Below are positions 1 through 8,462 of a DNA stretch of 64,000 nucleotides, one piece after another; within the stretch, counting starts at the first letter, position 1, and every line of letters begins with the position of its first letter. The position numbers were made by a program, and so were the translations under genes. The notes beneath the pieces were generated by a model. That model was not told where the DNA came from, made no database searches, and worked only from the letters and a program-made list of their open reading frames with translations. The DNA is from CAZPAH01 sp964584495 (GTDB lineage Bacteria > Krumholzibacteriota > Krumholzibacteriia > Krumholzibacteriales > Krumholzibacteriaceae), in contig CAZPAH010000001.1 in the NCBI GenBank assembly GCA_964584495.1, forward strand, positions 1 through 64,000. The letters are read 5' to 3'.

Positions 1-817
1 TCATCATCAGGGACAGTCCGGAACCCATCCTTATGGCGAATATGTCGAGGCAGAGCCTCGCAAGAAGATAGATCCCGAGCAGCTTGTCGAGCGCAGCCGG
101 AAGAAACGCCATCACCGGCGCGCGTGTCGGAACGGCTATCGCGGGCACCCAGGAATGAAGCGGCATCGCTCCGGCCTTCGCTATCGCCCCTACGAAGAGA
201 AGAAGAAACGTTATGCTCCCCACGGGGTTTCCAGTAGATATCGAAAGCGCGGAGATCGATAGCGTCCCGTAGAAGATCCACACCATGAGCACTCCGAGCA
301 TCATCGCCGCATCGCTGAATCCGAGAACGGCGAAGCATTTCGCCGCCGCCTTCTCGTGTCCCTCGCCGCCCATATTGACGAGGGCGTAGAGGAGAAGGGT
401 CAGTATTTCCCAGAAGACGAGAAGGAGAAGGAGGTTGTCGGCCAGAACGGCCCCCGCCGCAGCGGCAAGGGTCCAGAGCATAAAGGTGTAATAGGAGCTC
501 GAAACATCCTTCTTGAAAAGGTAGCCGAGAGAGAAGAGAATGACGAGGAAGCCTATAACTGCCACGAAAAGCAGGATGAATGCGCTGAAATGATAGAGCT
601 TCAGCGCGAAGTCGAACTCGAGAAGGCCGCCGATCGAGAACAGGCCGTCATCGAACGTCATCTCCCCTATGCCGAAGAGCTTTATCGCCCCCACCAGCAT
701 CCATGCGGATGCAGCCAGGGCGACTATGCCCGCGATCAGCTTCCCCTTGCGGGGGATCAACAGCGGGATCACTCCTGCGACGGCCGGCATAACGATTATA
801 AACAAAAGGTCATTCAT
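1..817 (-). CDS. Antiporter-like membrane subunit of group 4 hydrogenase (partial, 3' end outside window)
   Basis: Membrane subunit of the NuoL/NuoN/MrpA/HyfB family, which moves protons or Na+ across the inner membrane in complex I and energy-converting hydrogenases. The frame opens at the ATG at 815-817 and stays open for 272 codons to the window edge, so the C-terminal part is missing. Visible are hydrophobic segments from residue 3 onward, an FWE motif whose Glu matches the buried TM5 glutamate, and AKAGAMPLHSWVP, whose Lys matches the conserved TM7 lysine. It lies 37 nt downstream of the hydrogenase large subunit in the same orientation and is the last visible gene of the operon. The family is clear. 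Whether it corresponds to EchA, HyfB or MbhH cannot be decided from the fragment. Confidence 0.85.
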   Translation of the reverse strand, partial: MNDLLFIIVMPAVAGVIPLLIPRKGKLIAGIVALAASAWMLVGAIKLFGIGEMTFDDGLFSIGGLLEFDFALKLYHFSAFILLFVAVIGFLVILFSLGYLFKKDVSSSYYTFMLWTLAAAAGAVLADNLLLLLVFWEILTLLLYALVNMGGEGHEKAAAKCFAVLGFSDAAMMLGVLMVWIFYGTLSISALSISTGNPVGSITFLLLFVGAIAKAGAMPLHSWVPAIAVPTRAPVMAFLPAALDKLLGIYLLARLCLDIFAIRMGSGLSLMM

Positions 818-854
818 CTGTTCAACTCCGTAGCGGGAATACTACCCTCGATCT

Positions 855-2063
855 CTACTTAATTTCCAGGCTTTTTCTGATCATCTCCGTTTTCTCCTGG
901 GATAACCGGATCAGGTCTCCCTCGGTCATGACCAGCCTCTCGCCCGTTTGAGCGTCAACCCTGCCGACCCTTTCGGTGCACGAATAACAGGGATCGACCG
1001 CCGCCGTTATAAGCCCCGCGTCCGCGACGGTATCGCCCGGAACGCTGTATTCGTTCGTAAGGATGTTGTTGAAGCTCGGGGCCCTTATCTTGTGCCTCAT
1101 CGGCATGTTCCCGCCGTTAGAGCGGATATAGTGCAGGACCTCGCCCCTCGGTGCCTCGTACACGCCGATTCCCTCTCCGGGCGGCACCTCGCCGATCTCG
1201 AGGCAGAGCTCGTCCTCGCTCTTCAACGGTCCCATCGCCTCGAGCTTATCGAGGCACTGCCGGATTATCTTGATCGCTTCGAAATTCTCGAGCTGCCTTA
1301 CCACGGCCTTGTCGAAGACATCCCCGTTCTTGCATACTATCACGTCGAAGTCGAGCTCCCCGTAGGCGTCTATCGGATGATCCCTCCTGGCGTCGATATC
1401 GTATCCGCCGGCACGCGCCGTCGGTCCGAGGGCGCCGTACTCGCGACATTTGGCCGTTCCAAGGATGCCGATCCCCTTCGTTCTGGCATGTATTACGGGA
1501 TCGTCGAGAATAGCATTAGTAAGCAGGGCGTTTTTCTTCCAGAGCTCGTCGAGCTTCTCGCGCATCCCGGGGATCTCCTCCGGGGGAATGTCGCGCCTTA
1601 CTCCGCCGATCCTCAGCATCGCGTAATGGTTCCTGTTTCCGGTCACCGCCTCGAGAATATCGAGAACCGGCTCCCTGTATTTCCATGTCCACATGAATAC
1701 CGTGTTGTACCCTATGAAATGCCCCGCCAGCCCGGTCCACAGGAGGTGGGAATGAAGCCTCTCCAGCTCCGCGATTATCGCCCTGATATACTGGGCCCTC
1801 TTGGGAACCTCTATCTGAAGCAGATCCTCCACCGCCTTCACGTAAGCGTAAGGGTGGGAGCAGGAGCAGATCCCGCATACCCTCTCTACGAGGAAGGGAA
1901 CCTGGTCCCACGTCTTGCTCTCCGAAAGAAGCTCGATCCCACGGTGGCTCCATCCGATCGTTATATCTATATCGACGACCTTCTCACCATCGACATGAAG
2001 CTCGAAGAACTCGGGCTCCTCCAGTATCGGGTGGAAGGGGCCGATCGGGATCTTTTTAACCAT
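855..2063 (-). CDS. Group 4 [NiFe] hydrogenase large subunit (EchE/HycE type)
   Basis: Catalytic subunit of a membrane-bound, energy-converting [NiFe] hydrogenase, 402 aa, facing the cytoplasm. Both nickel-binding motifs are intact: RVCGICSCSH with Cys63 and Cys66 near the N-terminus, and DPCYSCTER with Cys359 and Cys362 near the C-terminus. This separates it from NuoD and from hydrogenase-related complexes that have lost these cysteines. The C-terminus continues about 40 residues past the second motif, so no classical endopeptidase cleavage site after a DPCxxCxxH motif is apparent. The start is preceded by GAGGTGAG. It lies between the NuoC-like and NuoL-like subunits. The assignment to group 4 is secure; the subgroup would need a phylogeny. 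No hyp maturation genes are in the window. Confidence 0.93.
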   Translation of the reverse strand: MVKKIPIGPFHPILEEPEFFELHVDGEKVVDIDITIGWSHRGIELLSESKTWDQVPFLVERVCGICSCSHPYAYVKAVEDLLQIEVPKRAQYIRAIIAELERLHSHLLWTGLAGHFIGYNTVFMWTWKYREPVLDILEAVTGNRNHYAMLRIGGVRRDIPPEEIPGMREKLDELWKKNALLTNAILDDPVIHARTKGIGILGTAKCREYGALGPTARAGGYDIDARRDHPIDAYGELDFDVIVCKNGDVFDKAVVRQLENFEAIKIIRQCLDKLEAMGPLKSEDELCLEIGEVPPGEGIGVYEAPRGEVLHYIRSNGGNMPMRHKIRAPSFNNILTNEYSVPGDTVADAGLITAAVDPCYSCTERVGRVDAQTGERLVMTEGDLIRLSQEKTEMIRKSLEIK

Positions 2064-2105
2064 CTCTCACCTCGTTATAAAACGGCTTGCTGCGCCGGAA
2101 AAATC

Positions 2106-2627
2106 TTAAGGATTCTCGCCTTTCGGGGGCTTTCCCGTCACTTCCTTGAACCTCTCTATCCCGTCCAGCTTTATACGCGACATCTCGTGCTCGTCCTTGG
2201 TTTCACGCTTGTGGGGGTAGAAATCGGCCGGTCTCGTATCCGATCTCAACACCGGCCGCAGGTCGGGGTGGTTCTTGAACTTCACCTCGAACATCTCGAA
2301 TATTTCCCTCTCGATCCACTTTGCCCCCGGGATGACATTGGAGATCGACTCGATCTCCGGGTAAGGCTTCTTGACGAACGTCTTGATGGTCACGTAATAG
2401 TGCTCCCTGTCGAAGGGGAAGAAGAACATGACCTCGACGCCGTCCTTGTCGTCGAGACCGACCCCGGTGTCGAACCTGGCATCGAGATCGTTGAAAAGAA
2501 AGGACGCGAGATCGACCCAGATATCGTTTTCCGCGTACACGTATATCCTGTCGGCTGAACGCTGGGCCACGCGAACCTTGTCGCCGAACCTGTCTGAAAT
2601 CCTCTTCTTTACTTCTTCCCTCTCCAT
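2106..2627 (-). CDS. NuoC/EchD-like hydrogenase subunit
   Basis: Peripheral subunit of the NuoC/HycE-N/EchD family (complex I 30 kDa type), 173 aa, that docks on the catalytic large subunit. The family signature is visible in the stretch around IPGAKWIEREIFEMF followed by NHPDLRP and FYPHK. The open frame extends further upstream to 2810 but that part overlaps the small-subunit gene and looks non-coding, so the ATG at 2625-2627 is preferred. It overlaps neither neighbour from that start and sits in the usual order small subunit, NuoC-like, large subunit. It carries no metal-binding motif, as expected for the family. Confidence 0.88.
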   Translation of the reverse strand: MEREEVKKRISDRFGDKVRVAQRSADRIYVYAENDIWVDLASFLFNDLDARFDTGVGLDDKDGVEVMFFFPFDREHYYVTIKTFVKKPYPEIESISNVIPGAKWIEREIFEMFEVKFKNHPDLRPVLRSDTRPADFYPHKRETKDEHEMSRIKLDGIERFKEVTGKPPKGENP

Positions 2628-2665
2628 ATCCCTGCTCTCTCGTACCGGCCGCGGACTCCCGCGCC

Positions 2666-3079
2666 CTAAAGCGTGTTCAATACCTTCACCACTCCCGCGA
2701 TTATCGTCTCCGGCTTGGGAGGACAGCCCGGAACGTATGCGTCGACGGGTATATACTTGTCGGCCGGGCCGATGATGTTGTACCCGTCGCGGAATATACC
2801 GCACCTGCATCCGCAGGCCCCGACAACGATCACCTTGACCGGTTTCGGCGCCTGATCGTACAGCCTCTTGAGGCGCGGAAGAACATTCCTGGTGACGGGG
2901 CCGCTTATAAGGAGAACATCGGCGTGCCTGATGCTTCCGACTAGAACGATGCCGAACCTCTCCACGTCGAAACGCGGCGTCAGGGCGTCCAGGATCTCAA
3001 TGTCACAGTTGTTACAGGCACCCGTATTGACATGGAAGACCCAGGGTGATTTTTTCAACGCTTTCAACGCCAGCGACAT
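2666..3079 (-). CDS. [NiFe] hydrogenase small subunit (NuoB/EchC type)
   Basis: Electron-transfer small subunit of the hydrogenase, 137 aa, holding the proximal [4Fe-4S] cluster next to the Ni-Fe site. The four expected ligands are Cys22 and Cys25 (GACNNCD), Cys89 (VGACGC) and Cys119 (PGCPP). Cys91 and Cys93 are extra cysteines in the third region (GCRCGIF) and are unusual enough to note. A strong GGAGGAG site precedes the ATG at 3077-3079. The gene is 17 nt downstream of the NuoH-like gene. Length and motif order match EchC/HycG/NuoB proteins. Confidence 0.92.
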   Translation of the reverse strand: MSLALKALKKSPWVFHVNTGACNNCDIEILDALTPRFDVERFGIVLVGSIRHADVLLISGPVTRNVLPRLKRLYDQAPKPVKVIVVGACGCRCGIFRDGYNIIGPADKYIPVDAYVPGCPPKPETIIAGVVKVLNTL

Positions 3080-3096
3080 CTAATCTCCTCCGCTGC

Positions 3097-4029
3097 CTAG
3101 TGCCCCAGCACAGCCAGGATCATTGCTACTACAGAAAGAATCAACATCGGCCCCCAGAAAAACCGGACGGCCTGATCTATACGGACCCTCGGATTCGTAT
3201 TCTTTATCAGCACTATGATAACCACTATCGCCACATACTTGAGGATCGAGGTGAGGATCCTCCAGCCGGCGAACGAAATGCCTCCCCAGAAGATCGTTAT
3301 CAGAAAGATCGGCACGACGAAGAACATGATCGCCATGTTGAGCCTTACCACGGCCAGCGCCGCCCCGGAATACTCTATATGGGACCCTCCCGCCAGCTCG
3401 GTCTCTGCCTCCGGTATATCGAACGGGATGAATGTCAGCTTCGCCTGCGTGCACATTATAGTCACTATGAAAGCTATGGCGCCGGAAAAAGACCCGATCA
3501 TAACGCCGTGGGCATCCTGCGCCGCCAATATTTTCTCGAACGAGAACGACCCCACCTTGTAGACGGTGGTAAGAATCGATATGACCAGCGGCAGCTCGTA
3601 GGCGAAAAGGAGCTTCATCTCCCTGCTCGCGCCCAGGATTCCGAGAGGGTTGCCCGAAGCGCTGGCCCCTATGATCATCGAGATCGCCGGTATCGTCAAA
3701 ATGTAAAGAACTACTATCGAATCGCCGACGAACGAGGTATTCGGCGAAAGGTTGACCACCCAAAGGATAGTGGATGCAAGGGTGGCGGCCGCCAGCCCGA
3801 TTACCGGCATAAGGAGGAATCCCGTCTTGCGCGCCTGGGCAGGGATCACGACCTCCTTGCCGAGAAGCTTTACCGTATCGGCAAAAGGCTGATACCAGGG
3901 AGGTCCGACCCTCCAGTGAACCCTGGCCGTCACCTTCCTGTCGACCCACGTGGTAAGCAGCCCCACGACCGCGGTAAAAAGGAAACCGGGGAATATCAGA
4001 AAATAGAACAGATACCTGGCTATATCCAT
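3097..4029 (-). CDS. NuoH/EchB/HyfC-like membrane anchor of the hydrogenase
   Basis: Multi-pass membrane protein of the NuoH family, 310 aa with about eight hydrophobic segments. In complex I and group 4 hydrogenases this subunit connects the peripheral arm to the ion-pumping arm. The loop after the first helix holds DRKVTARVHWRVGPP, the conserved basic segment of the family, and a central loop holds FDIPEAETELAGG with the conserved acidic residues proposed to link redox chemistry to ion movement. A GAGAGGAA site precedes the ATG at 4027-4029. It is 12 nt downstream of the polyferredoxin gene. Confidence 0.93.
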   Translation of the reverse strand: MDIARYLFYFLIFPGFLFTAVVGLLTTWVDRKVTARVHWRVGPPWYQPFADTVKLLGKEVVIPAQARKTGFLLMPVIGLAAATLASTILWVVNLSPNTSFVGDSIVVLYILTIPAISMIIGASASGNPLGILGASREMKLLFAYELPLVISILTTVYKVGSFSFEKILAAQDAHGVMIGSFSGAIAFIVTIMCTQAKLTFIPFDIPEAETELAGGSHIEYSGAALAVVRLNMAIMFFVVPIFLITIFWGGISFAGWRILTSILKYVAIVVIIVLIKNTNPRVRIDQAVRFFWGPMLILSVVAMILAVLGH

Positions 4030-4041
4030 TGTTCCTCTCCG

Positions 4042-4521
4042 CTATCGCGCCAACATCCAGCGGGTAAAGTACCGTCCGCCTTCCGCAACCTTCTTGTTCT
4101 TCTTCTCCAGCTCCGTGAGCTCCTCGAAAACGAGGGCTCCCGACGTGCACGTCGACACGCACCGCGGATCCTTGCCTTCCTCCAAGCGATCATGGCATAG
4201 ATCGCATTTAGGGGAGACATGCCACGTGGAGTACATGAACATGACGCCGAACGGGCACGACATGATGCAGGACTTGCAGCCTATGCACAGCTGGCTCATC
4301 CTCACGATGGTGCCGTTCTCGTCCTTCTTGATAGCTTCCTGCGGGCAGACCTCGAGGCATAGGGGTGTGTCGCAGTGCCTGCAGTGAAGGGGCATCAGCG
4401 CTTTCTCCCCGACCGCCCCATGCTTCAGAAGGCCCTGATCGCGGTGCCCGGCGGAGCAGGCCGCCGCGCATGCCCGGCAACCGGTGCACAGGTTCATGTT
4501 GATATATACTCTCTTCTCCAT
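4042..4521 (-). CDS. Polyferredoxin electron-transfer subunit (HycB/CooF type)
   Basis: Iron-sulfur protein of 159 aa expected to bind four [4Fe-4S] clusters and to carry electrons between the diaphorase-like subunits and the hydrogenase. Cysteine groups in order are CTGCRACAAAC, CRHCDTPLCLEVC, CIGCKSCIMSC and CDLCHDRL with RCVSTC, the DmsB/HycB/CooF arrangement. The stop codon of the NuoG-like gene is only 2 nt upstream of its ATG, which suggests translational coupling. CooF and HycB are known partners of group 4 hydrogenases, so a wiring role in this complex is well supported. The actual donor is inferred from neighbours only. Confidence 0.9.
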   Translation of the reverse strand: MEKRVYINMNLCTGCRACAAACSAGHRDQGLLKHGAVGEKALMPLHCRHCDTPLCLEVCPQEAIKKDENGTIVRMSQLCIGCKSCIMSCPFGVMFMYSTWHVSPKCDLCHDRLEEGKDPRCVSTCTSGALVFEELTELEKKNKKVAEGGRYFTRWMLAR

Positions 4522-4523
4522 GC

Positions 4524-6314
4524 TCAGCTCTTCTCGCTATGCGCGCCTATCGTCACCGGAACGGGTCCAAGAACCACTTCGCCGTTTCGCTCGTCGAGCT
4601 TCCACGGGAACAGCTTTCGAACCTCGGGGAAATGGATCGTCGCGCCGACGATATTCCCCTCCAGCTTTCCGGTCTTCCTGGCCGTCAGTACTGTTTCTCC
4701 ACCGTCGGAGGCGACCTTCACGCTGCCGCCGTCCTCTATATTTAGCTCTTCCGCAAGGCTATTTGAAATCATTAGCACCGGCTTCGGGCAGGTCGCGCTC
4801 GACCAGTGGAAGTTCCTGGTGATGGAGCCGTCGGCTGCGTGAACCGCCTCGCTCCACGGTATCAGAATCGTTTCCGCCGAATCTAGCTCTCTCATCGCGT
4901 TCGAATATGAAGTCCACTCGGCGGCAAGCCCCTCACCCGTTCCATTCCTCGCGGTCTTTCTTTCAACCTTCCCGCCGCCTTTCAGATCGGCGCCCATCTC
5001 CGCCGCCAGCGCCAGGAGGAACTCCTCGTCGGTGAACACTCCTCCGGGCGGATCTATAGTTTCTTCCCTCGTTATGTCTTCGCCGGGCGACGGCGATACC
5101 GTCCCCTTCTTCTCTATCAGGCCGGCCGCCGGAATCACTACATTCGCCTTCGACGAGGTCTGGCTCCGGAAAAGCTGGGTGGCAACAGTAAACTTCTTCT
5201 CCCTCATCGCCTTATCTACCGGTGAGGCCGGAAAGACGGAGAAGAGATCCAGGCCGAGAAGGACCAGGGCCTCGAGCTTCGCCCCCCCGAACTTTTCGAA
5301 TGTGCCGTTGTTTCCCGCCCCGGCCAGCACCGAGTAAATTCCCCACGTGTTCTGCTGAACGAACTGGGGCGTGAAAACCGATTCGCCCGGGCATATCCTC
5401 GTCACAGCTTCGGCCATGATCGCGGTAAGGGCCGGAGAGCGGAACCTTCCGAATATGTTCGAGACGTAGGTTTCGACCTTAGCCGCCCCCGCCATGGAAG
5501 CCGCTGCTGCATCTATGTCGTCCTTCCTCACGCCGCCGATACGTTCTATTTCATTCCAGTCTATTCCGGCCACAAGCTTTGAAATCTCGGTTGTAAGCGG
5601 GTTCGCGGTTCTTTCGGCGAGCGCCTTCAGGAGCCCCGCGGCCACCGCCGCCTCCCCGCCCGGTTTGCAGCGAAGGTGTCTGCCCGCGAACCAGGCCGAA
5701 TGGTTCAGCTCCGGGCTGATGACTATCAGCTCGTTCCCCCTGCCCTCGTTCTTTCCACGCAGGACCGGTTTCGCGGTGCATGGATGCTCGCTGAACGGAT
5801 CGCCGATGAGAAGGTAGACCCGAGCGCTTCCTTCCGGTTTCGTTTTCGCCGGCTTGAGCCCCGAAAGATCGCAGCCGAGCATCGCCCTGAATACCGGGGC
5901 GTCGTCCGGCGCGAAGAGCGCTATATTCGACGTTCCAATGACATCCCCGGCGAATTTCAACGCGAGGGCCGCCTCTTCGTTCGTAAGGTTGTCCCCGAGC
6001 AGAACGCCTATGCTGTCGCTCCCCGAACTCTCCTTTATCGCGGCAAGGTTCCTGGCCGTCTCCTTAACCGCATCCTCGAACCTGACCCTCTCTCCGAGCA
6101 GATAGGGATAATTGAGCCTTTTCGGATGAGTGACGAATTCGATGATGGAGTTTCCGCGCGCGCATAGGGAGCCGCCGTACTCCGACCCTTCGCTCTTGTC
6201 CCATTCTATCGAGAGGATCGAATCTTTCGTAAAAATGGGCTCCCGCTTCCCCCCCTTTATTATCACCGGGCAGGACAGCGAGCAGAAGGAGCAGTTAGTA
6301 TGTATATCACTCAT
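4524..6314 (-). CDS. Molybdopterin-oxidoreductase-fold Fe-S protein, NuoG-like
   Basis: Protein of 596 aa with the fold of the molybdopterin oxidoreductase family. It begins with a [4Fe-4S] motif, Cys8, Cys11, Cys15 and a later Cys in GGSLCARGN, followed by the large central domains and a C-terminal beta-barrel (about residues 490-590). In the region where formate dehydrogenases carry the Mo-ligating Sec or Cys I read LFAPDDAPVF, with no Cys, Sec or Ser in the expected place. A non-catalytic, NuoG-like electron-relay role is therefore more likely than formate oxidation. Weak similarity to FwdB-type formylmethanofuran dehydrogenase is an alternative. It is co-directional with the hydrogenase genes and starts 53 nt after the flavoprotein gene. 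Confidence 0.75.
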   Translation of the reverse strand: MSDIHTNCSFCSLSCPVIIKGGKREPIFTKDSILSIEWDKSEGSEYGGSLCARGNSIIEFVTHPKRLNYPYLLGERVRFEDAVKETARNLAAIKESSGSDSIGVLLGDNLTNEEAALALKFAGDVIGTSNIALFAPDDAPVFRAMLGCDLSGLKPAKTKPEGSARVYLLIGDPFSEHPCTAKPVLRGKNEGRGNELIVISPELNHSAWFAGRHLRCKPGGEAAVAAGLLKALAERTANPLTTEISKLVAGIDWNEIERIGGVRKDDIDAAAASMAGAAKVETYVSNIFGRFRSPALTAIMAEAVTRICPGESVFTPQFVQQNTWGIYSVLAGAGNNGTFEKFGGAKLEALVLLGLDLFSVFPASPVDKAMREKKFTVATQLFRSQTSSKANVVIPAAGLIEKKGTVSPSPGEDITREETIDPPGGVFTDEEFLLALAAEMGADLKGGGKVERKTARNGTGEGLAAEWTSYSNAMRELDSAETILIPWSEAVHAADGSITRNFHWSSATCPKPVLMISNSLAEELNIEDGGSVKVASDGGETVLTARKTGKLEGNIVGATIHFPEVRKLFPWKLDERNGEVVLGPVPVTIGAHSEKS

Positions 6315-6367
6315 AAACCGTTTTTCTTCCCGGGCCGCCGGCGACGCGGCGCCCCAAAGCAGCCAAC

Positions 6368-7186
6368 CTAGCCAAAAACGTTCGGAACGTGCTTGATCTT
6401 GTCATAACACATGTCGGGTCCGTCGACGCAGAGATAGTAGTGACCAACGTTGCAGCGTCCGCATTTACCCATCCCGCAGGACATCTTCCTGTTCATCGAC
6501 AGGTAGATCTGCGGGGGCTTGTAGCCGACCTCGAGAAGCTTGAGCGTCACGAACTTGAGCATGATTTCCGGACCGCAAGAGAGAGCGTAGCTGTCCTCGA
6601 TATTTATATCGAGATCATCGAGGATCGTGGTCACAAGGCCGACATGCCCGTCCCACGAGGGATGCGGCACGTCGATCGTCGTCTGAAGCGATATGTTCGG
6701 CGCAAGTCCTTCCCATTCCTCGTACTGCCTGCGGAAACTCAGCTCCGCCGGTTCCCTCGCACCGAACTTGATTACTATCTTCTTGTATTTCGAAGGATCC
6801 TGGAAAAGAGCGTAAAGGAGCGCGCGCATCGGAGCGAGGCCCACGCCGCCGCCGACCACGAGCACCTCCTTGCCCTCGAGCTTGTCCAGCGGATACCCTT
6901 TGCCGAACGGCCCTCTCAGACCGACCTTCGCGCCGGGCTTCAGCGCGTGAAGGGCGTCGGTGATCTTGCCGGTCTTAAGGATTGTGATCTCCATCTTATC
7001 TTTTATTGCCGGATCGGAGCTCGGAGTGAAGGGGGCTTCGCCCTCTCCTGGAACGGTCAGCTGCATGAACTGGCCCGCCCTGAATTCGATCGGTTTAGCC
7101 GGTTTCAGGCAAAACGTCTTGATCGTAGGGGTCTCGGTGATAATTTCCTCTACAACCGTATCTATGGGATAATACGGGTTTTTCAT
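6368..7186 (-). CDS. FAD/NAD(P)-binding oxidoreductase, sulfhydrogenase gamma / AsrB type
   Basis: Flavoprotein of 272 aa of the ferredoxin-NADP reductase superfamily, the type found as the gamma subunit of sulfhydrogenase and as AsrB. Visible are an N-terminal FAD-binding barrel, a nucleotide-binding GGGVGLAPM near residue 115, and a C-terminal [2Fe-2S] motif CGMGKCGRCNVG with a later Cys. It would exchange electrons between NAD(P)H and the Fe-S partner encoded just upstream. GAGAAGGGT precedes the ATG. Its presence in a group 4 hydrogenase operon suggests that the complex uses a pyridine nucleotide as well as ferredoxin. NADH versus NADPH preference cannot be read. Confidence 0.87.
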   Translation of the reverse strand: MKNPYYPIDTVVEEIITETPTIKTFCLKPAKPIEFRAGQFMQLTVPGEGEAPFTPSSDPAIKDKMEITILKTGKITDALHALKPGAKVGLRGPFGKGYPLDKLEGKEVLVVGGGVGLAPMRALLYALFQDPSKYKKIVIKFGAREPAELSFRRQYEEWEGLAPNISLQTTIDVPHPSWDGHVGLVTTILDDLDINIEDSYALSCGPEIMLKFVTLKLLEVGYKPPQIYLSMNRKMSCGMGKCGRCNVGHYYLCVDGPDMCYDKIKHVPNVFG

Positions 7187-7199
7187 ACCCTTCTCTCCC

Positions 7200-8252
7200 T
7201 CACTTGGCAGCTTTCATTTTGACTTTACGGAACACATCGCGCATATCGATACCCGCCGAGCAGGCGTCTATGCACCTGCCGCACCCCGTGCAGAAAATCG
7301 CCCCGTGGCTCAGGACAAGGTAATCGTATTTATGGTAGAACCGATGCTTCACCCTGTCGCTCAGGCGGGGTCTCGGCGTTCCCATTCCGGCCATCCTCGC
7401 GTACCCCGTAACCTGGCAGGAGTCCCAGGAGCTGATCCTGCTGAAATGCTCCCCTCCCTCTTTACGGTCATAGAGAAGGAAGCAGTAGCATGTCGGGCAG
7501 ATATTCGTGCAGGCCCCGCATTCCACGCAACGGGCCGCCTCGGTCGTCCAGATCGCATCGGTCAACATCTCCCTCAACGGTTCGGTCATCGCCGACGCCT
7601 CAGGGAAATCCTTGTTGTTCTTCTCGAGCTCCTCTATCACCTTCGCGCGGATCTCGTCCCTCGCCTTCGCCTGCCCTTCGCGGGGCTCGGTGAAGAGATC
7701 CGAGTTTTCCTCAATAATCTTCTCGCCCCTCGGCGAGCCGGCCTCCACCAGGCACCCTCCGCCTATCTTCGAGATATTCAGATCGTAGCCCTTCTCCGGG
7801 AAAGGCCTGTTACCGATTAGGTTGCAGAAGCACGACCGCGAGCATTCGGAGCAATCGGCGGAGATCACGATCATCTTGTCCCTGCGTATCTTGTAGAACG
7901 GATCGGTGAATTCCCCCTCGATCTGGACCTTATCGACCAGATCCATGGCGTACAGGTCGCATGCCTTGGCCCCGACCACCACGAAAGTGGGGCAACTTTC
8001 ATCAGGTTCCAGCTCGTCCCCCGCGTCCGAGGGATATTCGGCCACCTTGGTCCGAAGAAGCTGAGCGAAACCCTTCAGAGTCTCGACCGTCCTGTATCCG
8101 TCGAACGCCGTGCCTTCGGGAAGGGGGAAGGATTCGGCCCTCTCCAGGTGGAGCTTCCCCGAATCTTCGTCCCGCACCGGCACAAAAAGCTCCCCCTCGC
8201 TGGAGAGCTTTTTCAAAAGCCTCTCGAAATTTGTCGAATCGATAAAACGCAT
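7200..8252 (-). CDS. 4Fe-4S protein, sulfhydrogenase beta / AsrA type
   Basis: Iron-sulfur protein, about 350 aa, of the sulfhydrogenase beta / anaerobic sulfite reductase A family, the direct partner of the flavoprotein encoded 13 nt downstream. C-terminal ferredoxin motifs are CVECGACTNICPTC and CTGCGRCIDACSAG. Upstream is an additional cluster of cysteines, CSECSRSCFC, usual in this family. An upstream in-frame ATG at 8286-8288 would add 12 residues; the start at 8250-8252 (MRFIDSTNFERLL) fits the usual N-terminus better, but neither has a strong ribosome binding site. It is the first gene of the hydrogenase operon and lies below a candidate promoter at 8343-8371. Confidence 0.85.
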   Translation of the reverse strand: MRFIDSTNFERLLKKLSSEGELFVPVRDEDSGKLHLERAESFPLPEGTAFDGYRTVETLKGFAQLLRTKVAEYPSDAGDELEPDESCPTFVVVGAKACDLYAMDLVDKVQIEGEFTDPFYKIRRDKMIVISADCSECSRSCFCNLIGNRPFPEKGYDLNISKIGGGCLVEAGSPRGEKIIEENSDLFTEPREGQAKARDEIRAKVIEELEKNNKDFPEASAMTEPLREMLTDAIWTTEAARCVECGACTNICPTCYCFLLYDRKEGGEHFSRISSWDSCQVTGYARMAGMGTPRPRLSDRVKHRFYHKYDYLVLSHGAIFCTGCGRCIDACSAGIDMRDVFRKVKMKAAK

Positions 8253-8342
8253 CAATATCTTTTCTGTTTTTGAGTTGCCCGCCGCCATTCATGCGGCATA
8301 CCTATTCGACTTATGACGCATTTTCAGCGCCGGAACAGAAGC

Positions 8343-8371
8343 AATCTTCCATAGTTCTGTAAAAGTGTCAA
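8343..8371 (-). promoter_or_regulatory. Candidate sigma-70-type promoter of the hydrogenase operon
   Basis: On the minus strand a perfect -35 TTGACA (8366-8371) is followed after 17 nt by AAGATT (8343-8348), a weak -10 that matches three of six consensus bases. It sits about 55-90 nt upstream of the two possible start codons of the first hydrogenase gene and faces the right way. The -35 is convincing; the -10 is not. Confidence 0.45.
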
Positions 8372-8462
8372 GGTAATTTTTTCAAATTTTTTACGGAAGG
8401 TGCCGAGGGCCCGGCGTCGTCGGTCGCATGCCGCCCGGAGCCTGTTTTCGTGGCGAATCTCC

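Noticed and set aside
948..2558. A 536-codon open frame opposite the hydrogenase large subunit.
   Set aside because: It lies antisense to a clearly recognisable gene, has no known motif, and such frames are common opposite GC-rich genes.
4524..6314. Formate dehydrogenase identity, which would make the operon a formate hydrogenlyase.
   Set aside because: The residue that ligates molybdenum in formate dehydrogenases (Sec or Cys) is not seen in the expected region.
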